From assembly GCA_966212505.1 (NCBI GenBank), contig CBIHRS010000002.1, positions 225,651-289,650 on the forward strand: DNA of 64,000 bases, in the 5' to 3' direction. The position numbers and the translations under genes were made by a program. This DNA comes from CAMLIZ01 sp966212505 (GTDB lineage: Bacteria > Pseudomonadota > Gammaproteobacteria > Burkholderiales > Burkholderiaceae_C). The notes below the pieces were generated by a model. It saw only the letters and a program-made list of their open reading frames with translations, was not told the origin of the DNA and ran no database searches. Position 1 is the first letter of the stretch, and every line of letters begins with the position of its first letter. Below are positions 8,926 through 17,320 of this stretch, piece by piece.

Positions 8926-9915
8926 ATGAACAGGGCACAACTCGCCTGCGCCGCAGCGGCGCTGGTCTGCGGCGCGGCCGCGCAGGCCGAGGTCACTCTC
9001 TACGGGAAGGTCGACCTGGGCGTGGTACATGAATCGGGAGGGAGCGCGGGAGCGGTCACCAAGCTGTCGAGCGGCGCGATGGCGCCGTCGCGCCTCGGCG
9101 TGAAAGCCGACTTCGACCTGGGCGACGGCCTCAAGGCCAAGGCGCAGCTCGAGACCGGCGTCTGCGCCGACAGCCGCAACAACGACGCGCCGTACTGCAC
9201 CGGCGGCAACTTCATGGGCCGCCGCGCCACGCTGGCGCTGGCCGGTGCGTTCGGCGAGGTGTCGGCGGGACGGCAGTTCGTGCCGGCCTACCTGAACATC
9301 GACAACTTCGATCCGTTCGGCACCGGCACCGCGGGGCAGGCCACCAACCTGTTCGACGATGCGGGCCTGCGCGCCAACAACTCCATCGTCTACACCACGC
9401 CCAGCTTCGGCGGCTTCTCGGCCTCGGTGCTGTATGCCTTCGGCGAGGTCAACGGCTCCAGCTCGGCCGGGCGCAAGCTCGGCGGTTCGGCCGGCTATGC
9501 CGACGGCCCGCTGGCCGTAGGCGCGGCCTACCAGGAAGACCGCGCTTCCGACGACAGCACCACCACCAAGCACGGCAACATCGGCGCGAGCTACGACTTC
9601 AAGGTGGCCACGCTGAACGCGCTGTACCAGCGCACCACCGGCAAGAAGAGCCGCTACCTGATCGGCACCACGGTGCCGGCCGCCGGCGGCACGGTGATGG
9701 CGAGCTACATCCGCCTCACCGACGGCTCGGCCGCCAAGCAGGATGCCTCGCAGATCGGCGTCGGCTACACGCGGCCGATCGCGAAGCAGCTGAAGTGGTA
9801 TGCGGCCTATGCCCACATCAGCAACAAGAACGGCGCGGGCTACACGGTGGGCAACGCCACCGACAGCGGCAGCGGCGACAGCGCCTTCAACCTCGGACTC
9901 GTGCTGTCGTTCTGA
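8926..9915 (+). CDS. Outer-membrane porin (Gram-negative porin, Burkholderiales type)
   Basis: 329 aa from ATG 8926 after AAAGGAGC. Signal peptide of 21 residues with cleavage at AQA, and the mature protein begins EVTLYGKVDLGV, the hallmark of the beta-proteobacterial general porins (OmpC/Omp32-like, 16-stranded trimers). Typical internal motifs are SRLGVKADFDLGDGLKAKAQLE, RRATLALAGAFGEVSAGRQF and alternating Tyr/Gly strands, and the chain ends in LGLVLSF with a terminal Phe, the signal for Bam-mediated outer-membrane insertion. Role: passive diffusion of small, probably anionic, solutes. It is monocistronic, closed by the terminator at 9945-9972. There is no hint of a specific substrate. Confidence 0.9.
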   Translation: MNRAQLACAAAALVCGAAAQAEVTLYGKVDLGVVHESGGSAGAVTKLSSGAMAPSRLGVKADFDLGDGLKAKAQLETGVCADSRNNDAPYCTGGNFMGRRATLALAGAFGEVSAGRQFVPAYLNIDNFDPFGTGTAGQATNLFDDAGLRANNSIVYTTPSFGGFSASVLYAFGEVNGSSSAGRKLGGSAGYADGPLAVGAAYQEDRASDDSTTTKHGNIGASYDFKVATLNALYQRTTGKKSRYLIGTTVPAAGGTVMASYIRLTDGSAAKQDASQIGVGYTRPIAKQLKWYAAYAHISNKNGAGYTVGNATDSGSGDSAFNLGLVLSF

Positions 9916-9944
9916 CGCGCAGCACCCGTCCAGGGAGCGAGCTT

Positions 9945-9972
9945 GGCCGCCCGGCATCGGGCGGCCTTTTTT
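9945..9972 (+). terminator. Rho-independent terminator of the porin gene
   Basis: A perfect 9-base-pair GC stem (GGCCGCCCG at 9945-9953 with CGGGCGGCC at 9958-9966) with the tetraloop GCAT is followed directly by six T residues. It starts 29 bases after the porin stop. Confidence 0.9.
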
Positions 9973-10100
9973 CCTTCCGTAGGAGCAGCGTGGCGATGGC
10001 TCATCACGAGAGCCCGCCGGCGCCTGCGGGCCATTCCCGCTAGGGATGGCGAGCGGGTCGTCCGCGCGCATGATGGCCGCTTCAACACGGGAGAAACAAC

Positions 10101-11726
10101 ATGGTCAAAGACACCCGCCGCGTGGCGGTTCCTGGCAGCCACATCCAGCCGCTGGCCGGCGCGCGCAGCGCCGGCCCCGCGCCGCATGACGAGCGCTTCG
10201 AGGTCACCGTGCGCGTGCGCCGCCGCACGCCGGCCACGCAGCTTGCCGGGCCCAATGCATTTGCCGACATCGCGCCGGCCAAACGCCGCTACCTCTCTCG
10301 CGACGACTATGCCGATCAGCATGGCGCCGACCCGGCCGACATCGCCAAGGTCGAAGACTTTGCGCGGGCCCATGGCCTGGTGGTGGTGGAGCACAGCGTG
10401 CCGCGGCGCAGCGTGTTCCTGGCAGGCACGGCCGCGCAGTTCGCGGCGGCCTTCGGCGTGGCGATCGAGCAGTTCGAGTTCGAGGGCGGCACCTATCGCG
10501 GACGGTCAGGCCCGATCACCGTGCCCGCTGAACTGAAGGACGTGATCGAAGGCGTGTTCGGCATCGACAACCGGCCCGCCGCGCGGCCGCACTTCCAGCG
10601 TGCGCCGGCGATCGGCAGCCTGCGCGCCGCCGCGGCAGCCGACCAACCGCGCACCTTCACGCCACCCGAGCTGGCGAAGCTCTACCGCTTTCCGGCCGAT
10701 GCCGATGGCACCGGCCAATGCATCGGCATCATCGAGCTGGGCGGCGGTTACCGGCTGGCCGACATCCGGGCCTATTTCCACAAGCTCGGCCTGCCGGTGC
10801 CCACCGTGCGCACCGTGCGGGTCGATGGCGGCCGCAACCACCCCACCAATGCCGACAGCGCCGATGGCGAGGTGATGCTCGACATCGAGGTGGCCGCGGC
10901 GGTGGCGCCGCGCGCCACGATCGCGGTGTACTTCGCGCCAAACACCACCAAGGGCTTTCTCGATGCGGTCACCCGCGCGATCCACGACACCACGCACAAG
11001 CCTTCGGTGATCTCGATCAGCTGGGGCAACCCCGAGAAGCTGTGGACGGCGCAGGCGATGAAGTCGTTCGACGAGGCCTTCCAGACCGCGGCCGCGCTGG
11101 GCGTGACCATCTGCTGTGCCGCCGGCGATGCGGGCTCGCAGGACGAGAACCCCGACGGCCTCGCGCAGGACGGCCAGCTGCCCGACGGCCTGAACCATGC
11201 CGACTTTCCCGGCTCCAGCCCGCATGTGCTGTGCTGCGGCGGCACCCGCCTGCTGGCCAGGGGCGACGCGATCGGCAGCGAGACGGTGTGGAACGACGAC
11301 CCGAAGCGCAGCGCCACCGGCGGCGGCGTGAGCGATGTGTTCGCGCCACCGGCCTACCAGGCAGGAGCCGAAGTGCCACCCTCGGCCAACCCGGGGCGCA
11401 AGCGCGGCCGCGGCGTGCCCGACGTGGCGGGCAATGCCGACCCGGCCACCGGCTACCAGGTGCGCGTGGATGGCGAAGAGTTCGGCATCGGCGGCACCAG
11501 CGCGGTGGCGCCGCTGTGGGCCGGCCTGATCGCGCTGCTGAACCAGCGCCTGGGCCATCCGGTGGGCTTCCTCAACCCATTGCTGTACGGCACGCTGCGC
11601 GGCAAGGGCGCCACGCGCGACATCACCGAGGGCGACAACGGTGGCTACCGCGCGGGTCGCGGCTGGGATGCCTGCACCGGCTGGGGCTCGCCGGTGGGCA
11701 CGGCGCTGCTCGAGGCACTGCGGTAG
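10101..11726 (+). CDS. S53 family serine-carboxyl peptidase (sedolisin/kumamolisin type)
   Basis: 541 aa, start ATG 10101 after GGGAGAAACAAC. An N-terminal activation prodomain (about 25-165; YLSRDDYADQHGADPADIAKVEDFA, SVPRRSVFLAGTAAQFAAAFG) is followed by the subtilisin-fold catalytic domain. Sedolisin residues are visible: Glu and Asp in DGEVMLDIEVAAAVAP (about 256 and 260), Ser in GGTSAVAPLWAGL (about 467), and the C-terminal calcium site (DITEGDNGGYRAG...WDACTGWGSP). S53 enzymes cleave proteins at acid pH and are usually secreted. No classical signal peptide is evident here (MVKDTRRVAVPGSHI), so export is unexplained, as in several bacterial kumamolisins. It stands alone, convergent with the QseC-like kinase gene. 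Confidence 0.9.
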   Translation: MVKDTRRVAVPGSHIQPLAGARSAGPAPHDERFEVTVRVRRRTPATQLAGPNAFADIAPAKRRYLSRDDYADQHGADPADIAKVEDFARAHGLVVVEHSVPRRSVFLAGTAAQFAAAFGVAIEQFEFEGGTYRGRSGPITVPAELKDVIEGVFGIDNRPAARPHFQRAPAIGSLRAAAAADQPRTFTPPELAKLYRFPADADGTGQCIGIIELGGGYRLADIRAYFHKLGLPVPTVRTVRVDGGRNHPTNADSADGEVMLDIEVAAAVAPRATIAVYFAPNTTKGFLDAVTRAIHDTTHKPSVISISWGNPEKLWTAQAMKSFDEAFQTAAALGVTICCAAGDAGSQDENPDGLAQDGQLPDGLNHADFPGSSPHVLCCGGTRLLARGDAIGSETVWNDDPKRSATGGGVSDVFAPPAYQAGAEVPPSANPGRKRGRGVPDVAGNADPATGYQVRVDGEEFGIGGTSAVAPLWAGLIALLNQRLGHPVGFLNPLLYGTLRGKGATRDITEGDNGGYRAGRGWDACTGWGSPVGTALLEALR

Positions 11727-11736
11727 CGGGCCCAGG

Positions 11737-13149
11737 CTACGCTGCGTCCCGGGCTTCGGCCCGGGCCGGCAGGCGCACCCGCACCATCGCGCCGGGCAGC
11801 CGGTCGGAGGCGCCGATGTCGGCCGTGCCGCCATGCAGCTCGGCGATGCGCTGCACGATCGCCAGCCCCAGGCCGACTCCCGGTGACGCATGGCGGGCGG
11901 CGCGGAAGAAGCGGGCGAACACGCGGCTGCGCAGCTCCGGCGGCACGCCTGGGCCGTCGTCGTGCACCTGCAGCTCGAGCGGGCCGGCGGGCTCGGGTTG
12001 GTACAGCACGATCTCGACCCGGCCACCGGCTGGCGCATGGCGCAGCGCGTTCTCGAGCATGTTGCGCAGGAGCACGGCCAGCGCCTCGCGGTTGCCATGA
12101 CCCAGCAGCCGGATGTCCGGAATGGACAGCACCCGCACCGCCACCTGCCGCTCCTGCGCCAGCGGCTGCAGCTCCTGCACCACCGACCAGGCGAGCGTGT
12201 CGAGGTCGATCGCCTGCCGGAGGTCGAACGCCGACGGGTCGTGGTCGTAGCGTGCCAGCGCGAGCAGCTGGTCGACCAGCTGGCTCGCGCGGTCCAGCGC
12301 CTGCGACATCTGCTGCAGGGCCTGCTGGCGCTCGGCGGCATCGGGCGCGCGCTCGGCATTGCGCAGCAGGATCTTCAAGCCTGCCAGCGGCGTCTTGAGT
12401 TCATGCGCCGCATCGCTGGTGAAACGCTGCTCGTGCTGCATCGCGCGGCGGATGCGCTCGAGCAGCGCGTTGAACGCCTCGATCATCGGCCGCAGCTCCA
12501 GCGGCTTGTCGCCGGCCTCCACCGGGCTCAGATCGGCAGGCTGACGGCCCGCCAGTTCGCCAGCGGTGCGCTCCACCGATTCGAAGGCGAGCCGCAGCCG
12601 GCGCCGCAACAGCAACAGGAAGACAGCCAGCGTGAGCAGCATCGCCACGCCGGTGAACACCGAGACGTGCAGCGCATACGCCTCGCGCTCGCGCGGCAGC
12701 TCCACCATCTGCAGCTGGTAGGTGTGGTCGGCGTTCCATACCGCATAGGCCCGCATCCGCACGCCACCGATCTCGACATCGGTGAATCCCGAGGCCGCAG
12801 AGGCGAGCGGCCGGGTCGGCGCATGGGCGCTGCGCAGCTTCAGCACACCGGCCCGGTCCCAGATCTGGTAGTGCAGCGTGCCGTTTTGCGCGCTCTCGAT
12901 GTCTTCGCCCACCGGGTCGCCGCGCGCATGCTCGATCTCCTGCAGCTCGTCGTGCGAGAAGGCCAGCACCACATGCGCCAGCTCGCGCAGCGAGTCGTCG
13001 AACATGCGCGCCGCTTCATGGCGCACCAGCCACACGATCACCAGCGTGAGCAGCAGCCAGGTCAGCGATGCGAGCAGCGCAATGCCGCAGAAGCTGCGGT
13101 AGAGCAGGCTGTTGCGCCGCTCAGAGCGAGATGGAGTAGCCGCTGCCAC
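11737..13149 (-). CDS. QseC-like sensor histidine kinase
   Basis: 470 aa. TM1 at about 20-42 (FCGIALLASLTWLLLTLVIVW), a periplasmic domain of ~130 residues, TM2 (VSVFTGVAMLLTLAVFLLLL, about 175-195), a HAMP-like linker, HisKA with the phospho-His in SDAAHELKTPLAGLKI, then HATPase_c (N box LLRNMLENALRHAP; DDGPGVPPE; SPGVGLGLAIVQRI). This is the QseC/PmrB-type architecture for envelope or metal/cationic stress. The start overlaps the 3' end of the response-regulator gene by 29 bases, so the two are translationally coupled. The periplasmic ligand cannot be read from the sequence. It ends 10 bases from the convergent S53 peptidase gene. Confidence 0.88.
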   Translation of the reverse strand: MAAATPSRSERRNSLLYRSFCGIALLASLTWLLLTLVIVWLVRHEAARMFDDSLRELAHVVLAFSHDELQEIEHARGDPVGEDIESAQNGTLHYQIWDRAGVLKLRSAHAPTRPLASAASGFTDVEIGGVRMRAYAVWNADHTYQLQMVELPREREAYALHVSVFTGVAMLLTLAVFLLLLRRRLRLAFESVERTAGELAGRQPADLSPVEAGDKPLELRPMIEAFNALLERIRRAMQHEQRFTSDAAHELKTPLAGLKILLRNAERAPDAAERQQALQQMSQALDRASQLVDQLLALARYDHDPSAFDLRQAIDLDTLAWSVVQELQPLAQERQVAVRVLSIPDIRLLGHGNREALAVLLRNMLENALRHAPAGGRVEIVLYQPEPAGPLELQVHDDGPGVPPELRSRVFARFFRAARHASPGVGLGLAIVQRIAELHGGTADIGASDRLPGAMVRVRLPARAEARDAA

Positions 13150-13789
13150 GGTAGGTATGGATGAAGTCGCGCCCGAGTTTCTTGCGCAGGTTGTACACGT
13201 AGACGTCGACCACGTTGCCCTCGACCTCGTCGCCCCAGCCGTACAGGTGCTGCTCGATCTGCTGCCGCGAGACGGGCCGGCCTGCGTTCTCCATCAGCAG
13301 CTTGAGCACCGAGAACTCGCGGCCGGTCAGCCACACCGGCTCGCCGTTGAGCCGCACGCGATGGCTGCGCAGGTCGACCTCCACGTCGCGCACCTTGAGC
13401 AGCGCGCCGGGCAGCCCGCGGCTGCGCCGCGTGACCGCCCGCAGCCGCGCGACCAGCTCGTCGAGCTCGAAGGGCTTGGGCAGGTAGTCGTCGGCACCGA
13501 GCTCGAGGCCGCGGATGCGCTCGCGCACGCCGCCGTGGGCGGTGACCACGATCACCGGCAGGTCCGGGTCGGTCTGGCGCACGCGGTGCAGCAGGTCCAG
13601 CCCGTTGAGGCCGGGCAGGCCGAGGTCGAGCACCAGCGCGTCGTAGGGCTGCTTCTGCAGCGCGGCATAGGCCTCGACGCCATCGGCCACGTGCTCGACC
13701 GCCATGCGCTCGCGCTGCAGCCCGGTCACGAGGGCCGGCCCGAGCACGGGATCGTCTTCGGCGAGCAGCAGTCGCAGGGTGGTCGTCAT
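13121..13789 (-). CDS. QseB-like OmpR-family response regulator
   Basis: 222 aa from ATG 13789. Receiver domain (1-115) with the acidic pocket LLLAEDDP, phospho-acceptor Asp in LVLDLGLPGLNG and the switch Lys in YLPKPFELDEL. A C-terminal winged-helix DNA-binding domain follows (LTGREFSVLKLLMENAGRPVSR, VVDVYVYNLRKKLG, HTYRGSGYSI). It pairs with the overlapping downstream kinase. The divergent gene on the other side is the MrtJ-like protease that opens the redox locus, so the shared 200-base promoter region may be controlled by this regulator. An inverted TTGTAAC repeat at 13845-13875 is a candidate site. Confidence 0.9.
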   Translation of the reverse strand: MTTTLRLLLAEDDPVLGPALVTGLQRERMAVEHVADGVEAYAALQKQPYDALVLDLGLPGLNGLDLLHRVRQTDPDLPVIVVTAHGGVRERIRGLELGADDYLPKPFELDELVARLRAVTRRSRGLPGALLKVRDVEVDLRSHRVRLNGEPVWLTGREFSVLKLLMENAGRPVSRQQIEQHLYGWGDEVEGNVVDVYVYNLRKKLGRDFIHTYRGSGYSISL

Positions 13790-13844
13790 CGGGAACAAGT
13801 CTCCTCGCGCCCCGCTCTGGCGAGCGGGCGGCGTCTCTTCATGT

Positions 13845-13875
13845 TTGTAACTGCGGGCGGTTGGTCTTGTTACAA
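13845..13875. promoter_or_regulatory. Inverted repeat TTGTAAC-N17-GTTACAA upstream of the response regulator
   Basis: TTGTAAC at 13845-13851 and GTTACAA at 13869-13875 are perfect inverted copies, and the right arm is also part of CTTGTTACAAG. The repeat begins 56 bases upstream of the response-regulator start, in an AT-richer patch, a sensible place for autoregulation or for control of the divergent redox locus. Binding partner unknown. Confidence 0.35.
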
Positions 13876-13886
13876 GTGCACGGGAT

Positions 13887-13900
13887 CTGATGCGCATCAA
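13887..13900. promoter_or_regulatory. FNR/ANR/DNR-like box upstream of the redox locus
   Basis: CTGATGCGCATCAA contains the perfect 12-base palindrome TGATGCGCATCA and matches the FNR-family consensus TTGAT-N4-ATCAA at 9 of 10 defined positions. It lies about 90-110 bases before the first plausible start codons of the protease gene, so an oxygen- or NO-responsive Crp/FNR-type activator could drive the locus. Confidence 0.5.
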
Positions 13901-13991
13901 ATCCCTCGTGCACGAGGCGAGAGGGCAGTGCAGCAGGCGCTGCACACGCTGTAACAGCTGCTGGCCTCGCCGCGCGGGCGTGCTCGGCAGC

Positions 13992-14351
13992 ATGCCTTCC
14001 ATGTCGTTGGGGAACATCGTCGCCATGCTGGCGGCGCTGGTGGTGCTCGCGCCTGTGGCCGAGGAAGCCATCTTTCGCGCCGGATTGCATGAGCAACTGC
14101 TGCGCTGGGGTCTCATGCGGGGCCACGCCAATGCGCTGACCGTGCTGGCCTTCGTGCTGGTGCACGGCTTGGCGCGCTCGTGGGCGTTGGGGCTGGCCGT
14201 GGCGCTGCCGGCATGGTGGATCGGCCGCGTGTATGGCGCGCGCCGTCGCCTGCGGCCGTGCATCGCGTGGCATGCCGGGTTCAACCTCGTCTGGGTGGCG
14301 CTGGCCTTGGCCGCGCCGCATTCGATCGACCTTCCGACCCTGCTGGGCTGA
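13992..14351 (+). CDS. mrtJ: CPBP-family glutamic intramembrane protease, MrtJ-like (JDVT-CTERM system)
   Basis: About 119 aa from ATG 13992 (ATG 14001 is equally possible; an in-frame ATG at 13890 would lie inside the FNR-like box). The CPBP/ABI signature is complete: the Glu pair and Arg in APVAEEAIFRAGLHEQLL, the His in FVLVHGLARSW, and the His/Asn in CIAWHAGFNLVW, spread over 3-4 membrane segments. The short length and the order EExxxRAGL / VH / WHAGFN resemble the dedicated sorting proteases called MrtJ that accompany JDVT-CTERM proteins; this class assignment is from memory. The next gene, 4 bases downstream, encodes a protein with a matching C-terminal Gly-Gly-Cys / hydrophobic / Arg tail, the expected substrate. 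Predicted role: cleavage of that tail in the inner membrane. Confidence 0.65.
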   Translation: MPSMSLGNIVAMLAALVVLAPVAEEAIFRAGLHEQLLRWGLMRGHANALTVLAFVLVHGLARSWALGLAVALPAWWIGRVYGARRRLRPCIAWHAGFNLVWVALALAAPHSIDLPTLLG

Positions 14352-14355
14352 ACCG

Positions 14356-16812
14356 ATGTCGAAGTACCACCTCCACTTTCTCCGCGCCTTGCTGATCGCC
14401 GGTGCGGCGCTGCTGGCCGGCAGCGCCTTCGCGCAGAACGCCACCAACGGCAAGACGCTCTACAACACCCGCTTCGGCGCTCCCAACCAGGGCTGCTACT
14501 CATGCCACGGCATCCAGGGCAGCACGCTGGTCAACACGAACAAGATCCGCAACGGCGTCAACAACCCGACGGTGATCCAGAACGCGATCAACAACGACAC
14601 CGGCGGCATGCTGTTTCTGAAGCCGTACCTCAACTCGTCGCAGGTCGCCGACATTGCCGCCTACCTCGGCAACCCCGGTCTGGTGGGCGCGACGACGCCT
14701 TCGGCCGCGGTGTCGCCCGCCACGCTGAGCTTCGCGGCCACCAGCGTCGGCAGCAGCAGCGCGGCGCAGACGGTGACGCTGAGCAACACCGGCAGCGGTG
14801 CGTTGTCGATCTCGGCCATTGCCAGCAGCAGCGCGGTGTTCAAGGTCACCGGCGGCACCTGCGCGGCAGGCGGCAGCGTGGCGGCCGGGGGCAGCTGCAC
14901 CGTGACGGTGAGCTTCAGCCCGGCGGCGGCGGGTGCGGCCAGCGCCACGCTGACCGTCACGCACAACGCCAGCCCCACGACCAGCACGGTGGCGATGAGC
15001 GGCAGCGGCGTCGCGCTGACGCCGGCGGCCTCGTTGAGCCCCACCGCGCTGAGCTTCACGCAGGTGGTGGGCAGCAGCTCGGCCGCGCAGACCGTCACGC
15101 TGAGCAACACCGGCACCGGCCCGCTCGCCGTGTCGGCGCTCACGCTGGGCGGCGCACAAGCCGCGGAGTTCGCCATCGGCAGCGGCAGCACCTGCAGCGC
15201 GGGCGGCACCGTGGCCGCAGGCAGCAGCTGCACGTTGGCGCTGAGTTTCACGCCGGCTGCCACCGGCGCCCGCAGCGCCTCGCTCTCGATCGCGCACAAC
15301 GCCGCGGGCAGCCCGTCGACGGTGAGCCTCGCGGGTACCGGCACCTCGGTGCCGCAGCCGGTGATCGCGCTGAACCAGAGCGCGATCAGCTTCACGGCCC
15401 AGGCATTGGGCACGACCAGCACCGCACAGACGGTGACGGTGAGCAACACCGGTGCGGCGACGCTGGTGCTCTCGAGCATCGCGCTCAGTGGCAGCAACGC
15501 GGCCGACTTCAACCTCGGCGGCAGCTGCAGCGCAAGCACCAGCCTCGCGGTGGGCGGCAGCTGCACGATCAGCATCAGCTTTGCGCCTACGGCCACCGGC
15601 ACGCGCAGCGCCAGCCTGGCAATCGCCTCCAACGCCTCGAACGGCAGTGCGAGCGTGAGCCTTTCGGGCAGTGCCGTGCCGGCGCCGGCGCCGGCCGTGA
15701 GCCTCAGCCCTGCCGCGGTGGACTTCGGCAACGCGACGGTGGGCGCCGGTGCGGTCACGCGCAGCGTCACGCTCACCAACAGCGGCTCGGCCAGCCTCGC
15801 GCTGTCGGGCATCACGCTCAGCGGCAGCGGCTTCAGCGGCAGCAACACCTGCGGCGCAAGCCTGGCGGCGGGTGCGTCGTGCAGCATCAGCGTCGGCTTT
15901 GCACCGGGCTCGGTGGCGGCGTTCAGCGGCACGCTTGCAGTGGCCTCCAATGCCGCCGGCTCGCCGCACCAGGTGTCGCTGGCGGGGCAGGGCGTGGCCG
16001 CGCCGTTGCCGGTGCTGGCCTGGAGCGGCACGCCCTCCAGTGCCTTTGCCGACACGGCGGTAGGCAGCACCTCGGCCGCGCGCAGCTTCACGCTGACCAA
16101 CCAGGGCCCGGGCGCGGTGACGATCAATTCGATCGGGCTGCAGGGCGCCAACGCGGCCGACTTCGTGCTGGGCGGCAGCTGCGCCGCCAACGCCACGCTG
16201 GCGGCCGGCGCGAGCTGCACGGTCGATGCGCGCTTCGCGCCTTCGCAGATCGGTGCGCGCAGCGCCGAGCTCGATGTGCTCGGCAGCGGCAGCAACCCGG
16301 CGCCGCTGGCGCTCAGCGGCAACGGCGCGGCCACCGCGCAGGCCACGCTCGCGCTGTCGGTGCCTTCGGTGAGCTTCCCGGTCACCACGCAGGGCACGCC
16401 GCCGGCACCGGTGCCGGTGCTGCTCGGCAACACCGGCACCGCCGCGCTGAACCTCACCGCCATCGGCTTCAGCGATCCTGCCTTCAGCTACCAGCCTTCG
16501 GCGCAGAACGGCTGCGGCGCGCTGCCGCTCACGCTGGCGCCCGGCCAGCAGTGCTCGATCGACGTGACGCTCTCGCCCAGCAGCGCCGGCACGCTGAGCG
16601 CCACGATGACCGTGAGCAGCGATGCGGCGATCAACCCGCAGCCGCTGGCGGTGCATGCGCAGGTGGACCCTGCCGCGCCCGGCGCGATCAGCAACGTCGG
16701 TGCCGGCGGCTGCTCGATCGCGCGGCCCGATGCACCGGTCGATCCCTTGCTGCCGCTGCTGTGCGGCCTGGCCCTCGTTGTGTTGTGGCTGCGCCGTGTG
16801 CGCGGCCGTTGA
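14356..16812 (+). CDS. Secreted cytochrome c / choice-of-anchor D repeat protein with JDVT-CTERM-type tail
   Basis: 818 aa from ATG 14356. Signal peptide (about 1-26, cleavage after AFA), then a small cytochrome c domain with one CxxCH heme site (Cys47, Cys50, His51). Six immunoglobulin-like ASH/choice-of-anchor D repeats of ~105-110 residues follow (about 115-780), each with the pattern xVGSxSAAQTVTLSNTGxxxL ... CxxxxxLAxGxSCTxxxxFxP. The C-terminus has G-A-G-G-C, a short linker, D-P-L-L-P, a hydrophobic stretch (LLCGLALVVLWL) and an R-R-V-R-G-R end, as in JDVT-CTERM sorting signals. The likely fate is export, heme attachment, tail processing by the adjacent protease and surface display. The heme would place electron transfer at the cell surface. 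Repeat number may vary between strains. Confidence 0.8.
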   Translation: MSKYHLHFLRALLIAGAALLAGSAFAQNATNGKTLYNTRFGAPNQGCYSCHGIQGSTLVNTNKIRNGVNNPTVIQNAINNDTGGMLFLKPYLNSSQVADIAAYLGNPGLVGATTPSAAVSPATLSFAATSVGSSSAAQTVTLSNTGSGALSISAIASSSAVFKVTGGTCAAGGSVAAGGSCTVTVSFSPAAAGAASATLTVTHNASPTTSTVAMSGSGVALTPAASLSPTALSFTQVVGSSSAAQTVTLSNTGTGPLAVSALTLGGAQAAEFAIGSGSTCSAGGTVAAGSSCTLALSFTPAATGARSASLSIAHNAAGSPSTVSLAGTGTSVPQPVIALNQSAISFTAQALGTTSTAQTVTVSNTGAATLVLSSIALSGSNAADFNLGGSCSASTSLAVGGSCTISISFAPTATGTRSASLAIASNASNGSASVSLSGSAVPAPAPAVSLSPAAVDFGNATVGAGAVTRSVTLTNSGSASLALSGITLSGSGFSGSNTCGASLAAGASCSISVGFAPGSVAAFSGTLAVASNAAGSPHQVSLAGQGVAAPLPVLAWSGTPSSAFADTAVGSTSAARSFTLTNQGPGAVTINSIGLQGANAADFVLGGSCAANATLAAGASCTVDARFAPSQIGARSAELDVLGSGSNPAPLALSGNGAATAQATLALSVPSVSFPVTTQGTPPAPVPVLLGNTGTAALNLTAIGFSDPAFSYQPSAQNGCGALPLTLAPGQQCSIDVTLSPSSAGTLSATMTVSSDAAINPQPLAVHAQVDPAAPGAISNVGAGGCSIARPDAPVDPLLPLLCGLALVVLWLRRVRGR

Positions 16813-16828
16813 TGACTGGAGACCCGTG

Positions 16829-17320
16829 ATGAAGAAGATGTTCGTGATGGCCGCGTTGGCGGCGGCCGCCTTGCACGCAGCGGCTGCCGATGCCGGACAG
16901 CCCGCGCCCGATGTCGACCTGCAGGGCGCTGCCGGTGCGCAGAAGCTCTCGGAGCTGAAGGGCAAGCTGGTCTACGTGGACTTCTGGGCCTCGTGGTGCG
17001 GCCCCTGCCGCCAGTCGTTTCCGTGGATGAACGAGATGCAGGCCAAGTACGGCGCCCGCGGCCTGCAGGTGGTGGGCATCAACCTCGATGCGAAGCGCGC
17101 CGATGCCGACCAGTTCCTCGCGCAGCTGCCGGCCCAGTTTGCGCTGGCCTTCGACGCCAAGGGCGAATCGGCCAAGCGCTTCGGCGTGAAGGGCATGCCG
17201 ACCTCGGTGTTGATCGACCCGAGCGGCAAGGTGATCGCGGTGCACCAGGGCTTCCGCGACGAGGAGCGCAAGGCGCTCGAAGACAGGCTGGTGGCCGCGC
17301 TGCCGGCCAAGGGGCAATGA
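16829..17320 (+). CDS. TlpA-like periplasmic thioredoxin
   Basis: 163 aa from ATG 16829. Signal peptide of about 20 residues (MKKMFVMAALAAAALHAAAA), then a TlpA/ResA-type thioredoxin fold with the redox motif W-C-G-P-C (Cys57, Cys60), the preceding YVDFWAS, and the cis-proline segment KGMPTSVLID. Proteins of this type reduce periplasmic disulfides, commonly in cytochrome c apoproteins. In this locus it probably receives electrons from the DsbD homologue six genes further on and acts on the cytochrome/repeat protein or on the CxC tail of the DUF4266 lipoprotein. Its TGA overlaps the next start codon (ATGA). Confidence 0.88.
   Translation: MKKMFVMAALAAAALHAAAADAGQPAPDVDLQGAAGAQKLSELKGKLVYVDFWASWCGPCRQSFPWMNEMQAKYGARGLQVVGINLDAKRADADQFLAQLPAQFALAFDAKGESAKRFGVKGMPTSVLIDPSGKVIAVHQGFRDEERKALEDRLVAALPAKGQ

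Noticed and set aside
10506..12359. Long minus-strand reading frame across the S53 peptidase and kinase genes
   Set aside because: It is antisense to two genes with complete motifs. Its composition (Arg/Ala/His-rich, no domain) is what GC-rich DNA gives in shadow frames.
13890..13991. Upstream start of the MrtJ-like protease at 13890
   Set aside because: The extension is Arg/Cys-rich and would begin inside the FNR-like palindrome; later ATGs at 13992 or 14001 fit the protease fold better.
14700..16700. Tandem DNA repeat array
   Set aside because: The periodicity is at protein level (six Ig-like domains of ~105-110 residues); the DNA copies are too diverged for a recent tandem repeat.
14500..16965. 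Long minus-strand reading frames antisense to the six-repeat cytochrome protein
   Set aside because: Repetitive Arg/Ala-rich translations that mirror the repeats on the other strand; no start signals or domains.
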